Shown here: piece after piece, positions 10,699-19,198 of the stretch
Position numbering within the stretch: position 1 is the stretch's first letter
Layout: each line of letters opens with the position of its first letter
Assembly (NCBI GenBank): GCA_013306675.1
Contig: JABLUY010000035.1
Span: 122,764 to 186,763 of the forward strand
DNA: 64,000 bases
Direction of reading: 5' to 3'
From: Thraustochytrium sp. TN22
Lineage: Eukaryota; Sar; Bigyra; Thraustochytrida; Thraustochytriidae
Notes under the pieces: generated by a model
The model's input: the letters and a program-made list of their open reading frames with translations, nothing else
Told to the model about the DNA's origin: nothing
The model's database searches: none
Program-made: the position numbers and the translations under genes

Positions 10699-12330
10699 AT
10701 GGCGGCGGTGAGCGCGCGCGTGCAGGACGCGGAGCTGGAGCTGGAGCTGGAGCCAGAGCCCGTGAAGCGGCAGGAGGACGTGGAGACGGAGGCCAGCGAG
10801 GATGGCCTGGAGGACGGCGCCAGCGGCGCGGCGACGCGCGACCAGGAGGAGGAGGAGGAGGAGGAGGAGGAGTACACGTACGGGCCGCTGTCGAGGACGG
10901 TGACGAACCAGTCGCGGCCCGGGCGCAAGCTGCGCGCGAGCATGATGACGAGGCTGAACGGGAACCTGCAGCGCGAGCACCAGAGCAAATCGGCCTGGGT
11001 CACGGGCGTGCTGTACTTTGACCACGACCCGGGGTTTGAAAAGGTGCAGGCGGTGGTGGGCGAGCGGCTCATGGCCATGCCGCGGTTCCGCGCGCGCATG
11101 CGCGCGCGGGGCTTCCCGCTGCCGCAGCGCTTCCACTTCCAGGAGATTGACCTGGCCGACTTCGACATCGACTACCACCTGCAAAAGGTGCTGGACGACG
11201 GGCCGACGCCGCCCTCGGAGGAGGAACTGGTGCGCTTCATGGAGAGCATGTACGAGGGCTGGGTCCCGGACCTGAGCAAGCCGCTCTGGCAGCTCCTCTA
11301 CGTGCCGCAGCTGGACGACGGCCGCGCCGTGCTCATCACGCGCATCAGCCACGCGATCGGCGACGGCGTGTCTCAGATCGAGGTGCTGATGCGCATGCTC
11401 GACCCGCCCGAGGACGAAGCGGCGGCGCAGCAGATCATGGACTCGCGGCCGCCGCGCAAGCGCGCCACGCGGCCGACCTTCGGCCCGCTCAACCGCTTGC
11501 GCATCTTCGTGGGCGGCGTGTGGAGCGGCGTCTTCAACGTCTTCTCGGCTCCTGACCGCGCCAATGCGCTGCGGCCGGCTTCCAGCCGCGACGTGTCCGG
11601 GGCGCGCCGCTTCGGCTTCACGGACAAGATCTCGCTGGACCGCTTCAAGGCCGTCAAGAGCAAGCTGCAGGGCGCCACCATCAACGACGTGCTCATCCTG
11701 CTGCTCACGCTCACGCTGCGCCGCTTCTTCCAGGAGGCCGGCGACACGGCGGTGCTCAACGGCGCCAAGGTATCGGCGCAGTTCCCCATTTCGCTGCGCG
11801 GCCGGGACGAGCACCCCTTCCGCGACGACGACCCGCACAACCAGTGGTCGTACGGTTTCTTGCGCTTCTACATTGCCTACAAGGGCTCGGACCTGGACCT
11901 CTTTTGGAAGATCAAGCGTGACCTCGACAAGATCAAGCTCTCGCCGGCGCCCGTCGTGACGAGCCGCGTCGGCGAGCTGCTGCTCCCCATCTTGCCCATG
12001 AAGATGGCGAACAACATGGCGCTCAACGCCGGCAACAAGAGCACAGGCCAGCTGTCCAACGTCGCCGCGCCCTCGCGCGCCGTGCGCATCGCCGGTGCCA
12101 CTGTCACCGACATGTCCTTTCTCATCTTCTCGCCGCTCGCCCTCTACATGGGCATCCTCTCCTACAACAACTTTGTTTCCGCCTCCATTTGCCTCGACGC
12201 GGCCCTCGGTGTCGACCCCAACGACATTGCCAAGCACTGGCTGCCCGAGTTCGAGCGCTTTGAGAAGACGATCCTCGAGTACCCGGACGACCTCATTCCG
12301 CAGCGTCGCTCCTGCCTCGACTGCCTCTGA
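10699..12330 (+). CDS. WS/DGAT-family acyltransferase (wax ester synthase/diacylglycerol O-acyltransferase-like)
   Basis: A 543-residue member of the bifunctional wax ester synthase/DGAT (plant WSD1-like) family. Such enzymes acylate fatty alcohols or diacylglycerol to make neutral lipid. The active-site motif HHxxxDG appears as SHAIGDG, with Ser217 replacing the first His and His218, Asp222 and Gly223 kept. Plant WSD proteins also often vary the first His. The conserved Asn-Asp motif is present as TINDVLI, and the C-terminal WS_DGAT_C region carries the family pattern VPGP-like to GILSYNN. An acidic, low-complexity N-terminus (residues 1-60) precedes the catalytic region. A weak hydrophobic patch near VWSGVFNVF could associate with membrane. 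The substrate cannot be told from sequence. Confidence 0.88.
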   Translation: MAAVSARVQDAELELELEPEPVKRQEDVETEASEDGLEDGASGAATRDQEEEEEEEEEYTYGPLSRTVTNQSRPGRKLRASMMTRLNGNLQREHQSKSAWVTGVLYFDHDPGFEKVQAVVGERLMAMPRFRARMRARGFPLPQRFHFQEIDLADFDIDYHLQKVLDDGPTPPSEEELVRFMESMYEGWVPDLSKPLWQLLYVPQLDDGRAVLITRISHAIGDGVSQIEVLMRMLDPPEDEAAAQQIMDSRPPRKRATRPTFGPLNRLRIFVGGVWSGVFNVFSAPDRANALRPASSRDVSGARRFGFTDKISLDRFKAVKSKLQGATINDVLILLLTLTLRRFFQEAGDTAVLNGAKVSAQFPISLRGRDEHPFRDDDPHNQWSYGFLRFYIAYKGSDLDLFWKIKRDLDKIKLSPAPVVTSRVGELLLPILPMKMANNMALNAGNKSTGQLSNVAAPSRAVRIAGATVTDMSFLIFSPLALYMGILSYNNFVSASICLDAALGVDPNDIAKHWLPEFERFEKTILEYPDDLIPQRRSCLDCL

Positions 12331-12725
12331 TCGGCGCAGTCGGCGCAGCGCACTTCGCTCCTCTGCTGCTGCTGCTGCTGCTGCTGCTGCGCATTTCTCT
12401 CATTCCCAGTCTGTATGTGTGTCTGTGTGTCGTCGATTTTGTTGACGTGCCTCCTTGATCTTTCTGTGCGAGTCGAGAGGCAGGCGCCACTGAGTCACAG
12501 CGCTTCGCACGATCGTTACAAGGTGGTGGTAGCATCCTGTTTGCAGTGCGTTATTTCGGACTTGGACTCATGCGCGTGCCTGGAAGACTTCTAGCTTCAT
12601 CTTACCGCCCTTGTTCTGCGTGATACCGTTGCCCTGACTCGGACATCTGTTGTAGCTCGGACATCTGACCTTTCCTTTTTCCATGGCTCTGCCTTTCCCC
12701 CCCTTCAGCTTAAGCGTGGTTTATC
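12331..12725. other. Intergenic region between convergent genes
   Basis: Lies between the 3' ends of the WS/DGAT-like gene (plus) and the coiled-coil protein gene (minus). It is less GC-rich than coding DNA and has a CTG triplet repeat near its left end. No gene was seen. Confidence 0.5.
12363..12390. repeat. (CTG)n triplet repeat
   Basis: About nine uninterrupted CTG units shortly after the stop codon of the acyltransferase gene, probably within its 3' untranslated region. Confidence 0.9.
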
Positions 12726-14270
12726 TCAATCGGTGGAACTAAAGACATGGTTGACCATGGCGTCCGTCTCCATCTGGCGGAGTTTGCCAAAGTCGAGGTG
12801 CCGCTTGAGCTCGAGAATGAGGTCGTCGTTGTTGTCCATGTCACAGTGACCGAAGGAATCAACAAAAGTCTTGGACGGCAGCATGGATGGTGGCCTTTCA
12901 CCGGTATTGCCGGACTTGGAAAGGTGCACGGGAATGTTGGCAACATACTTGGAGGCGCCCACAATTGTCAGGAGACTCTCGCGCAGGTAAACGGGAATGC
13001 GCGCGCGCGCGACAGCAGCGTGCAGGATGGTCGCTGCCGTGAAGCCCAAGAAGCCCTTCTTCTCAAAGTACCTGTTGGCCAGGCCGATGAGGACCGCAGA
13101 GGCCTGCTTGGCACGAGCGTCGCGCCACGCGTCGCTGTCTACCGGCGCCTCGTCGCTGAGGCCGTCGTAGTCGGCAATGTGCGCGAAAGCCTTGCAGGCG
13201 CGCAGTGCGCGCACCTCTTCAAGCTCCAACACGTGCGCCAGCGCCGGGCTCTCGCTGTCGTCGAGGTCATCCAGGTACGCGAAGAGGAGGTCCACGAGCT
13301 TTTCGCGCGCGGCGTAGGCGGCCTCCTCGGCCCGGACGTCCGCCGTGTCCTTTTCGTCCTTCTCGGGACTGGCTGCGAGCTGCGCATTGACGTGGCGCTG
13401 CCGACTCCCCATCGCGTGCGGCGGGGCCTCCATGAGCGTGTTTTGCGCCTGGAGGTCCTGCTCGTGGCGCTGCAGGAGCGCCTGGAACTTGGTGCGCGCG
13501 TCCGCAGCTTGCAGGAGGCGGCGCAAGACGGCCTCCAGCAGGGCAGTCTCGTGCAGCAGCGCATCGAGCCGCCGCAGCCGCTGGCCCGCTGATTCCGGTT
13601 CCGTCTGGCGCCCGGCCTTGAGCCCATTTTGCGATCTTGCCATCTCCGCGGCCGCGCGCTTCGCAGCCTCCGTCGGCGAGAGCTTCTCCCTCTCCTGCAG
13701 CCGCAGCTGCAGCCGCCGCAGCTCTTGCTGCTCGTCTCTCTCCTGCCGCAGCCGCCGGTGCAACGCGAGCCTTTCCTGCTTCTCCTTGCGCTCCTTGTCT
13801 TCCCGCTGCTTGCGCAGCAGCGCCAGCGACGACAGCCGTGTGTCCGTGGTCGACGGCTGCGAGGTCGACGAGGACGCAGATGTCACGCGTGGCGCCTCCG
13901 CGGATCTCACGCGTGGCGCCTCCGCGGATCTCACGCGTGGCGCCTCCGCGGATCTCACGCGTGGCACCTCCTCGGTCGCCGTGTAGTCCGAGTCGCCATC
14001 GTCGTCCTCATCGCTCGACGAGATCCCGGGCTCCCATACGCCGTCGTCGCCGCTCGTGGCCTTTTCCTCCGACGACATTGACATGTGGTCAGCTTTCGAG
14101 GCGGGAGAGGAGTTGGACGACGCACGTGTCTTCACTGCGGACGATGACGCCGACGCCGCAGACGCCGCCGAAGCTCTTCTCGTCACGCGACGCTGCCGCG
14201 CCTTGGCGGCGAGGTACTCATCGTCGCTGTCCGCGCCCGAGTCCAGGGCCAGGTCCGGCTTGCCCGACAT
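12726..14270 (-). CDS. Coiled-coil protein of unknown function, 514 aa
   Basis: I do not recognise the family. The N-terminus (1-90) is Ser/Asp/Glu-rich and probably disordered. Around residues 98-127 there are four tandem 8-residue units (PRVRSAEA, last one PRVTSASS), encoded by nearly identical 24-nt repeats. Residues about 140-290 are Arg/Glu/Gln/Leu-rich and predicted to form a long coiled coil. The C-terminal 200 residues look globular and mainly helical, ending with KTFVDSFGHCDMDNN and a charged helix. The frame upstream to 14339 begins with GTG and repeats; MSGKPDLAL at 14270 is the first ATG. The composition resembles a cytoskeletal or scaffold protein, but there is no direct evidence of function. 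Confidence 0.65.
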   Translation of the reverse strand: MSGKPDLALDSGADSDDEYLAAKARQRRVTRRASAASAASASSSAVKTRASSNSSPASKADHMSMSSEEKATSGDDGVWEPGISSSDEDDDGDSDYTATEEVPRVRSAEAPRVRSAEAPRVRSAEAPRVTSASSSTSQPSTTDTRLSSLALLRKQREDKERKEKQERLALHRRLRQERDEQQELRRLQLRLQEREKLSPTEAAKRAAAEMARSQNGLKAGRQTEPESAGQRLRRLDALLHETALLEAVLRRLLQAADARTKFQALLQRHEQDLQAQNTLMEAPPHAMGSRQRHVNAQLAASPEKDEKDTADVRAEEAAYAAREKLVDLLFAYLDDLDDSESPALAHVLELEEVRALRACKAFAHIADYDGLSDEAPVDSDAWRDARAKQASAVLIGLANRYFEKKGFLGFTAATILHAAVARARIPVYLRESLLTIVGASKYVANIPVHLSKSGNTGERPPSMLPSKTFVDSFGHCDMDNNDDLILELKRHLDFGKLRQMETDAMVNHVFSSTD

Positions 14271-14708
14271 GGATGGCGGCCGCCGGTACCAGGCAGGCGA
14301 CGCCGACGCCGAGACAGACGCCAACGCCGACGCCGGCACAAGACGCCGACGCCGACCAAGACGCCGACGCCGCAGCGAGCACGAGCGACAGCACGAGCGG
14401 CAGCGACGCTGCGAGCCTGCGACGGCGAAAAGTGGTTAGGTTGCTCGTGGTCGTTAGACCTCGGGGGCCGGGAGGTTTTACGACGTCGTGCACAACAAAA
14501 AATACGAACAAAGCGAGCAAAGATCAGATGTAAATGCGAACCGCCCATGAGCGAAAGGCCGATCGCCACATGCAACACGCGCGCAACAGAGGCCAGGAAG
14601 GACACGTGCTGCGCGAGAGTGCTCGCCGCCGTGCTCCCAACCAGGCTGAGCAAGTCTGCGCGGCTGCGCCCAGCAGTGCGCCAAGCAAAAAAAAAGAGGA
14701 AAAAAGAG
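14271..14708. other. Intergenic region between a gene start and tRNA-Ala
   Basis: Contains GACGCC-type repeats next to the start of the minus-strand coiled-coil gene and an A-rich tract near 14687-14705. No protein gene is supported. Confidence 0.45.
14687..14705 (-). terminator. RNA polymerase III terminator of tRNA-Ala
   Basis: On the minus strand, directly 3' of the tRNA, there is a run of six T, then CCTC, then a run of nine T. T-runs of four or more are the usual Pol III stop signal. Confidence 0.8.
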
Positions 14709-14780
14709 TGGACAATGTGGAGATCGAATCCACGACCTTGAGCATGCAAAGCTCACACTCTGCCTCTGAGTTAATTGCCC
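14709..14780 (-). tRNA. tRNA-Ala (anticodon UGC)
   Basis: Full cloverleaf read by eye on the minus strand. The acceptor stem GGGCAAT pairs with ATTGTCC and includes a G3:U70 wobble pair, the identity element of alanine tRNA. The discriminator base is A. The D stem is ACTC/GAGT, and the anticodon stem TGAGC/GCTCA encloses loop TTTGCAT with anticodon TGC. The variable loop has five bases, and the T stem GTGGA/TCCAC encloses TTCGATC. There is no intron and no encoded CCA. It reads alanine GCA codons and wobble partners. Confidence 0.95.
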
Positions 14781-15240
14781 AGGCAGGGCCCAGATCTCGC
14801 GGACGAAAACAGGCCATTGTGTGGAGGTCGTCTCTCCAGGCACATGACCTTGCGCATGCAGCGCACCATGCAGGGGTCGCCGACAGGCTGCGCTGCTGCG
14901 CGCCGCAGCTGCTCCGCGCCGCAGCTGTAGTAGACAGCACGGCGTTGTAGTAGACAGCGCGGCGTTGTAGTAGACAGCGCGTCGCAGCATTTGCGTTGCA
15001 AGTTAGATAGCGGGGCGCAGCCGTTGCGCTGTAGGAGATCTTGCGTCGCAACGGCGCGGACAGGACACTCGGCAGCGCACTCCTGCGCGTACCATCATCT
15101 CAAAAGCAAGGGCTACACGTGTGACAGACAGTGTCAGAGGCAAAGGAGGACACTTTTGCAGCGTCGCGTCTGACTGTGAGAGGACAGGGGAAAAGCAAGA
15201 TTCTTGGTCATGCTGTGCATCAGCTCATGCGTAATCACAA
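14781..15240. other. Intergenic region with 20-bp repeat
   Basis: No gene seen. Contains a short tandem repeat of about 20 bp and the presumed upstream region of the tRNA gene. Confidence 0.45.
14921..14980. repeat. 20-bp tandem repeat, three copies
   Basis: Three adjacent copies of a unit containing gttgtagtagacagcgc. Copies two and three (14941-14980) are identical; the first differs at a few bases. Confidence 0.85.
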
Positions 15241-16287
15241 TCAGGGGATGGCGCAGTCGCCGGAGGTGAGCTTGTCGCCACCTCCGGTGACGGGGGGTGT
15301 CCGAGCGGCGGTGAGGCGGCGCATGTCCTGCTTGGAGAGGCGAAAGTCAAAGATCTGGGCGTTCTGCACGATGTGCGCCTCGTCGGAGGACTTGGGAATG
15401 ACGGGGATGCCCTGGTCGACCTGCCAGGCGAGCGAGATCTGCGCGCCGGTCTTGTTGTACCTGGCTCCAATGGAGGTGACCAGCTCGCCGCTGATGAGCT
15501 CGGAGGTGCCACACGGCCCGCAGAGCGGGCTGAAGGACTGGTAGAGGATGCCGAGGCTCTCGTCGAAGTCCCTGTCGTCCGTGGCGTTGGGCCCCGCGAG
15601 GCCCATGCCGACGTGGAATTCGACTTGGTTCACGTGCGGCGCGGGCAGCCCGGCGTGCAGGAGGTCCTCGATGTGCCGCTTGCAGTAGTGGGACACGCCG
15701 ATGGCCCGGGCCTTGCCCTTTTCGTAAAAGTCGAGCATGGCCTTGTAGCCCTGCACCCTCATCTCGGGCCCGCCCTGGCCCTGGGTGTCGGAGGGGAAGT
15801 GCGTGAGCATGAGGTCGACGTAGTCGAGACCAAGGTCGTCCAGCGCGGCGTACAGGGCGTCCTGCGCGGCGGAGTAGTTGAGGCCGCCCGGGATCTTGGT
15901 GGTGACGAAGATGTCCTCGCGCTTGCCGTTCAGCTTGGACTGCCACTCCGCGATGGCCTCGCCGACGCCGTGGTGGTTCCCGTACATGGTCGCGGTGTCG
16001 ACATGCGTGTAGCCAACGCTGAGCGCGATGAAGGTCGCCTGCTTGGCCACGGAGTTGTTGTACTCCCACGTGCCCAGGCCCACCATGGGCATGTCCACGC
16101 CATTGCGCAGCTTCGTCGTCGGTATCTTGCCCACGAACGGCCTCGCGCCGTCACGCGCGCCGGCGCCGTCGCGCGCGCCGCGCAGGTGGGCCGTGTCCTG
16201 CAGCTCCTCCACGACCGCCGCGGCCTCTGCGTGCGCCGCCGCGGCCACCACGGCCAAGGCCACCGCCGCCAGCGCCGCTGCCCTCAT
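15241..16287 (-). CDS. Aldo-keto reductase with signal peptide
   Basis: NADPH-dependent carbonyl reductase of the AKR superfamily (348 residues). The catalytic tetrad is complete: Asp97 and Tyr102 in HVDTATMYG, Lys131 in VTTKIPG and His163 in LMLTHFP. The nicotinamide-binding IPVIPKS signature is near the C-terminus. Unusually for this normally cytosolic family, the protein begins with an Arg then a long Ala/Val hydrophobic stretch (residues 4-24) typical of a signal peptide, so it is predicted to enter the secretory pathway. The closest textbook arrangement is the DkgA/prostaglandin F synthase-like AKR group. The substrate is unknown. Confidence 0.93.
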   Translation of the reverse strand: MRAAALAAVALAVVAAAAHAEAAAVVEELQDTAHLRGARDGAGARDGARPFVGKIPTTKLRNGVDMPMVGLGTWEYNNSVAKQATFIALSVGYTHVDTATMYGNHHGVGEAIAEWQSKLNGKREDIFVTTKIPGGLNYSAAQDALYAALDDLGLDYVDLMLTHFPSDTQGQGGPEMRVQGYKAMLDFYEKGKARAIGVSHYCKRHIEDLLHAGLPAPHVNQVEFHVGMGLAGPNATDDRDFDESLGILYQSFSPLCGPCGTSELISGELVTSIGARYNKTGAQISLAWQVDQGIPVIPKSSDEAHIVQNAQIFDFRLSKQDMRRLTAARTPPVTGGGDKLTSGDCAIP

Positions 16288-17078
16288 TTCGCCCTCCCCT
16301 CTCGCCGCCGCCGCCGCCCGCGCGCGCCCGCGATCCGCATCTGCCGCCGCTGCGAGAGGCTCACGCCGCCGCCGCCGCCGCCGCCGCCGAAGCGCCCCAA
16401 TCGCCGCAACCGGCCCAAGGCCGTCGCGGACCGTCCGCGACCGTCCCGCCGCCGCGCGCGTACTATTCTATCGGCAAGGCCCGGTACAGAACCCGCCGCG
16501 GGACTCGGAAGCACTGGCAGCCTGTTCTAAACGAAGTAGGTAACAAGCTACGCAGCGCCGGTGGTAACGACCATGCCGTCGCTTTCTAACCCACGCTCGC
16601 CGGCCCCAGCTCAGGCTTCAAGGCTCGCTTGGGCGGCTCGGGCCTTCTCCGAGGCTCCTGGGCGAGTCCTCGCCTCCTGTGCCAGCGTCGACCGTGGCGA
16701 GTTTGATCGCCCGTGCCATGTGGCCTGCCTGCGAGCGCGCGCGTCATGTCATCATCCCCGTGTATGTCACCCACCGCCTCGCTCGCTCCCTGTCAGCGAT
16801 CAAGGCCAGCCTGAGCAGGCGCGGACCGGCCAGAGGAGGGGGCACCTGCGCGGCGCCTCTTGCGCCCGCCGCACCCGGCGGCGCCGGTTCACGCGGCGCG
16901 CGGCGCGGAGCGAGAGGCGCCGCGCGGCGGCGCGCGGCAGAGCAGAGGCGGCGGCGGCGCGCGCGCAGAACGGCTTCGCGGCGCGGTGGCGGCGCGGCGC
17001 GCGGCGGCGGCGGCGCGCGGGCGCGGCGCGGCGCGGCGCGGAGGCGGCGGCGGCGCGTCGACGTGGGGACCGGCCGCC
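16288..17078. other. Intergenic region, divergent promoters
   Basis: About 790 bases between the AKR start (minus) and the Gag-like gene (plus). It contains GCC triplet runs near 16365-16390 and very GC-rich DNA up to the Gag-like start. Frames are Arg/Ala/Gly-rich and unsupported. Confidence 0.5.
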
Positions 17079-17933
17079 ATGATGGCGGTGGAGATGGGCG
17101 GCGGCGTGCGCGTGGAGCTGGCCGTGCCGCGCGTGAGGGGCGCGCTGAGCGTGCAGTGGAGCACGTTCAAGAAGGAGCTGGAGGGGTTCATGCGCGTGGC
17201 GGGCGTCGCGCCCGAGGAGGTGGCGGCGCTGCCGGCTGGGAGCGAGCGCGCCAGGAGGGACGCGCAGCTGCTGGCGGTGCTGACGACGGCGCTCGGCGAG
17301 CGCTACGCGCATCACGCGACGCGGGACAACCCGGACTTCTCCGGCGTGCGGGCGTGGCGCAACCTGCAGGCGCGCTTCGACCGGCCGCCCACCGTGGCGC
17401 AAAAGTATCGCCTCTTCCGCGAGGCGCTCGACCACAAGCTCGACTTCTCCAGCGCCGACGCGCTCGAGGAGTCCGTCCTGGCAGCGCAGGAGCTCGCGGC
17501 GCGCCTCGAGCGCTCAAACGCGTCCATCGAGGAGGTGCTCATCGCCGCTCTCCTGCGCCAGGCGCCGACCGCGACCGCCTCGGCCTCGCACGCGCTCATG
17601 TCCTCCAAGCTCACCTGGTCGGACGCGCAGGAGGCCTTTGACTCCATCGGCGCCACGCTCTCCTCCACCTCCCACATGACCATCGAGGAGCAGGTGCGCT
17701 CCGCGCCGCGGCCCCCTCCTCGTCGTCGGAAGCGCGATCGCGATGTGTGCCGCCGCTGCGGCGCCGCGGGCCACGACGCGGACGACTGCGAGTTGGATGC
17801 TGACCGCGTCTGCGGCTTTTGCAATGAGGAAGGCCACCTCTCTCGCTGCTGCCCAGCCCGTCATATCCCTAATGCCTCCTCCTCCGCCTATGACTATGAC
17901 TCCGATCACCCGTACGACTCATTGGCCTTTTGA
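17079..17933 (+). CDS. Gag-like protein with two CCHC zinc knuckles
   Basis: A 284-residue protein with a Ty1/copia-type Gag arrangement. A helical region (about residues 20-190, containing a WRNLQARFDRPPTVAQKYRL segment like the UBN2/retrotransposon-gag fold) is followed by a basic linker and two perfect C-x2-C-x4-H-x4-C zinc knuckles at 224-237 (CRRCGAAGHDADDC) and 245-258 (CGFCNEEGHLSRCC). The frame is intact and GC-biased like its neighbours. No protease, integrase or reverse transcriptase frame follows and no LTR was seen, so it may be a domesticated (host) gag gene rather than a live element. The Met-Met at 17079 is the first start after an Arg/Ala-rich leader. It probably binds nucleic acid. 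Confidence 0.75.
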   Translation: MMAVEMGGGVRVELAVPRVRGALSVQWSTFKKELEGFMRVAGVAPEEVAALPAGSERARRDAQLLAVLTTALGERYAHHATRDNPDFSGVRAWRNLQARFDRPPTVAQKYRLFREALDHKLDFSSADALEESVLAAQELAARLERSNASIEEVLIAALLRQAPTATASASHALMSSKLTWSDAQEAFDSIGATLSSTSHMTIEEQVRSAPRPPPRRRKRDRDVCRRCGAAGHDADDCELDADRVCGFCNEEGHLSRCCPARHIPNASSSAYDYDSDHPYDSLAF

Positions 17934-18310
17934 TGTACCTAAGTTACCACAACGAACACCGTGACGAACCATCCATTTTTATTGTCTCATCATGATCCTG
18001 CCGGCGGGCCATTCAACCGCAGCGTGCGTGCAGCAGGCGCATGGACTCTTTGTCAGTTGACAGCCAGGGTTTCGCAAGCTCTCTGTCTCCGTTCTGTCAT
18101 ACGTGGGATGGCCCTGCCTCACTCAACCGTGCTTCTCGGCCGCGCAGCTTGCCAAGCTCCCAGCGGTCCCAGCGGCGTCTCGCAAGCACGTTCCGCATCG
18201 TCCGTGTCGCACGGGGCAAGGTCACAGGCAAGGTCACGGGCTGAGCTCGAGGCAACTTGCAAACCTCGTTTCGCTCGCCTACGACCGCTCTGCCTGTGCA
18301 GGCCAGAACC
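17934..18310. other. Intergenic region
   Basis: 377 bases between two plus-strand genes, presumably the 3' UTR of the Gag-like gene and the promoter of the TM2 gene. No other feature seen. Confidence 0.45.
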
Positions 18311-19198
18311 ATGCTGTCTCCGGGGCTGGACGCCGGCGCGCGCGCGCCCCTGCGCCTCGACCATGCCGTGCAGCGCGCAGACCAAGACGGGGCCGAGGTC
18401 CCGGATGCCATCGTGGTACATCACGTCGACTCGGACGCGGAGGACGGCGCCAAGAGCAAGACGGCCGCGGAGGCGGCAGCAACGGCGACGAAGGCGGCGG
18501 CGGGGACTGCGACGACGGCTGCCTCGCATGATGACTTTGACCAGCACGCCGTGGCGGTGACGCTCTTCGACGAGGAGGCCTCGCGCTCCGATCTGTACCT
18601 CCTCACGCTCGTGTTGGGCTGGGTTGGTGCGCACCAGTTCTACCTTGGCCGCGTCAAGTGGGGCATCCTCTACGCCTTTTCGTGCGGCTTTCTTGGCTGG
18701 GGCATCCTCGTCGACCTCGTGGCGGTGCCCTCGTTGCTCGCCTCGCGCAAGCGCCACATGCTGCATGACGGCCACAACAACTTCTTCGTGGACCCCACCG
18801 ACGTGCGCCAGCGCATGTTCGACTGCTACGTGCTTTGGATCTTTGGCTTCCTCGGCCTCCACCAGCTCTACCTCGGCCGCAAAACCGTCGCCCTGCTCTA
18901 CCTATGCACGTTTGGGCTCTTCGGCATGTACATCTTCGACTTTTTCCGCATGTCGCGCCTCGTGCGCCAGGACCCCCGCGACGTCTCCCACGTCGAGACT
19001 TACCTTTGCCTCCTCCCTGGCGGCTTCTTTGGCCTCCACCACTTTTACCTCGGCAACACGCGCCGCGGCATCCTCTATCTCTGCACGCTCGGCCTCCTCG
19101 GCGTCGGCGTCCTCGTTGACGCGCTCCAGGTCCCGCGCCTCGTTGCCGCCGCTCGCCTGCGTCGCGGCCTCATGGTCGTCTCCGCCGTTCCAGCATGA
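18311..19198 (+). CDS. Triple TM2-domain membrane protein
   Basis: A 295-residue protein with three TM2 domains in tandem, at about 95-143, 169-220 and 228-282. Each has the family pattern of two helices joined by a short turn with a Gly-x-His-x-Phe/Leu-Tyr-Leu-Gly motif: GAHQFYLG, GLHQLYLG and GLHHFYLG. Residues 1-90 are Ala/Asp-rich and probably cytosolic and disordered. TM2 proteins usually carry one such pair of helices; in animals TM2D proteins act in Notch/amyloid-related pathways, but most microbial copies are uncharacterised. The longer frame upstream starts at a TTG, so the first ATG is used. Confidence 0.88.
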   Translation: MLSPGLDAGARAPLRLDHAVQRADQDGAEVPDAIVVHHVDSDAEDGAKSKTAAEAAATATKAAAGTATTAASHDDFDQHAVAVTLFDEEASRSDLYLLTLVLGWVGAHQFYLGRVKWGILYAFSCGFLGWGILVDLVAVPSLLASRKRHMLHDGHNNFFVDPTDVRQRMFDCYVLWIFGFLGLHQLYLGRKTVALLYLCTFGLFGMYIFDFFRMSRLVRQDPRDVSHVETYLCLLPGGFFGLHHFYLGNTRRGILYLCTLGLLGVGVLVDALQVPRLVAAARLRRGLMVVSAVPA

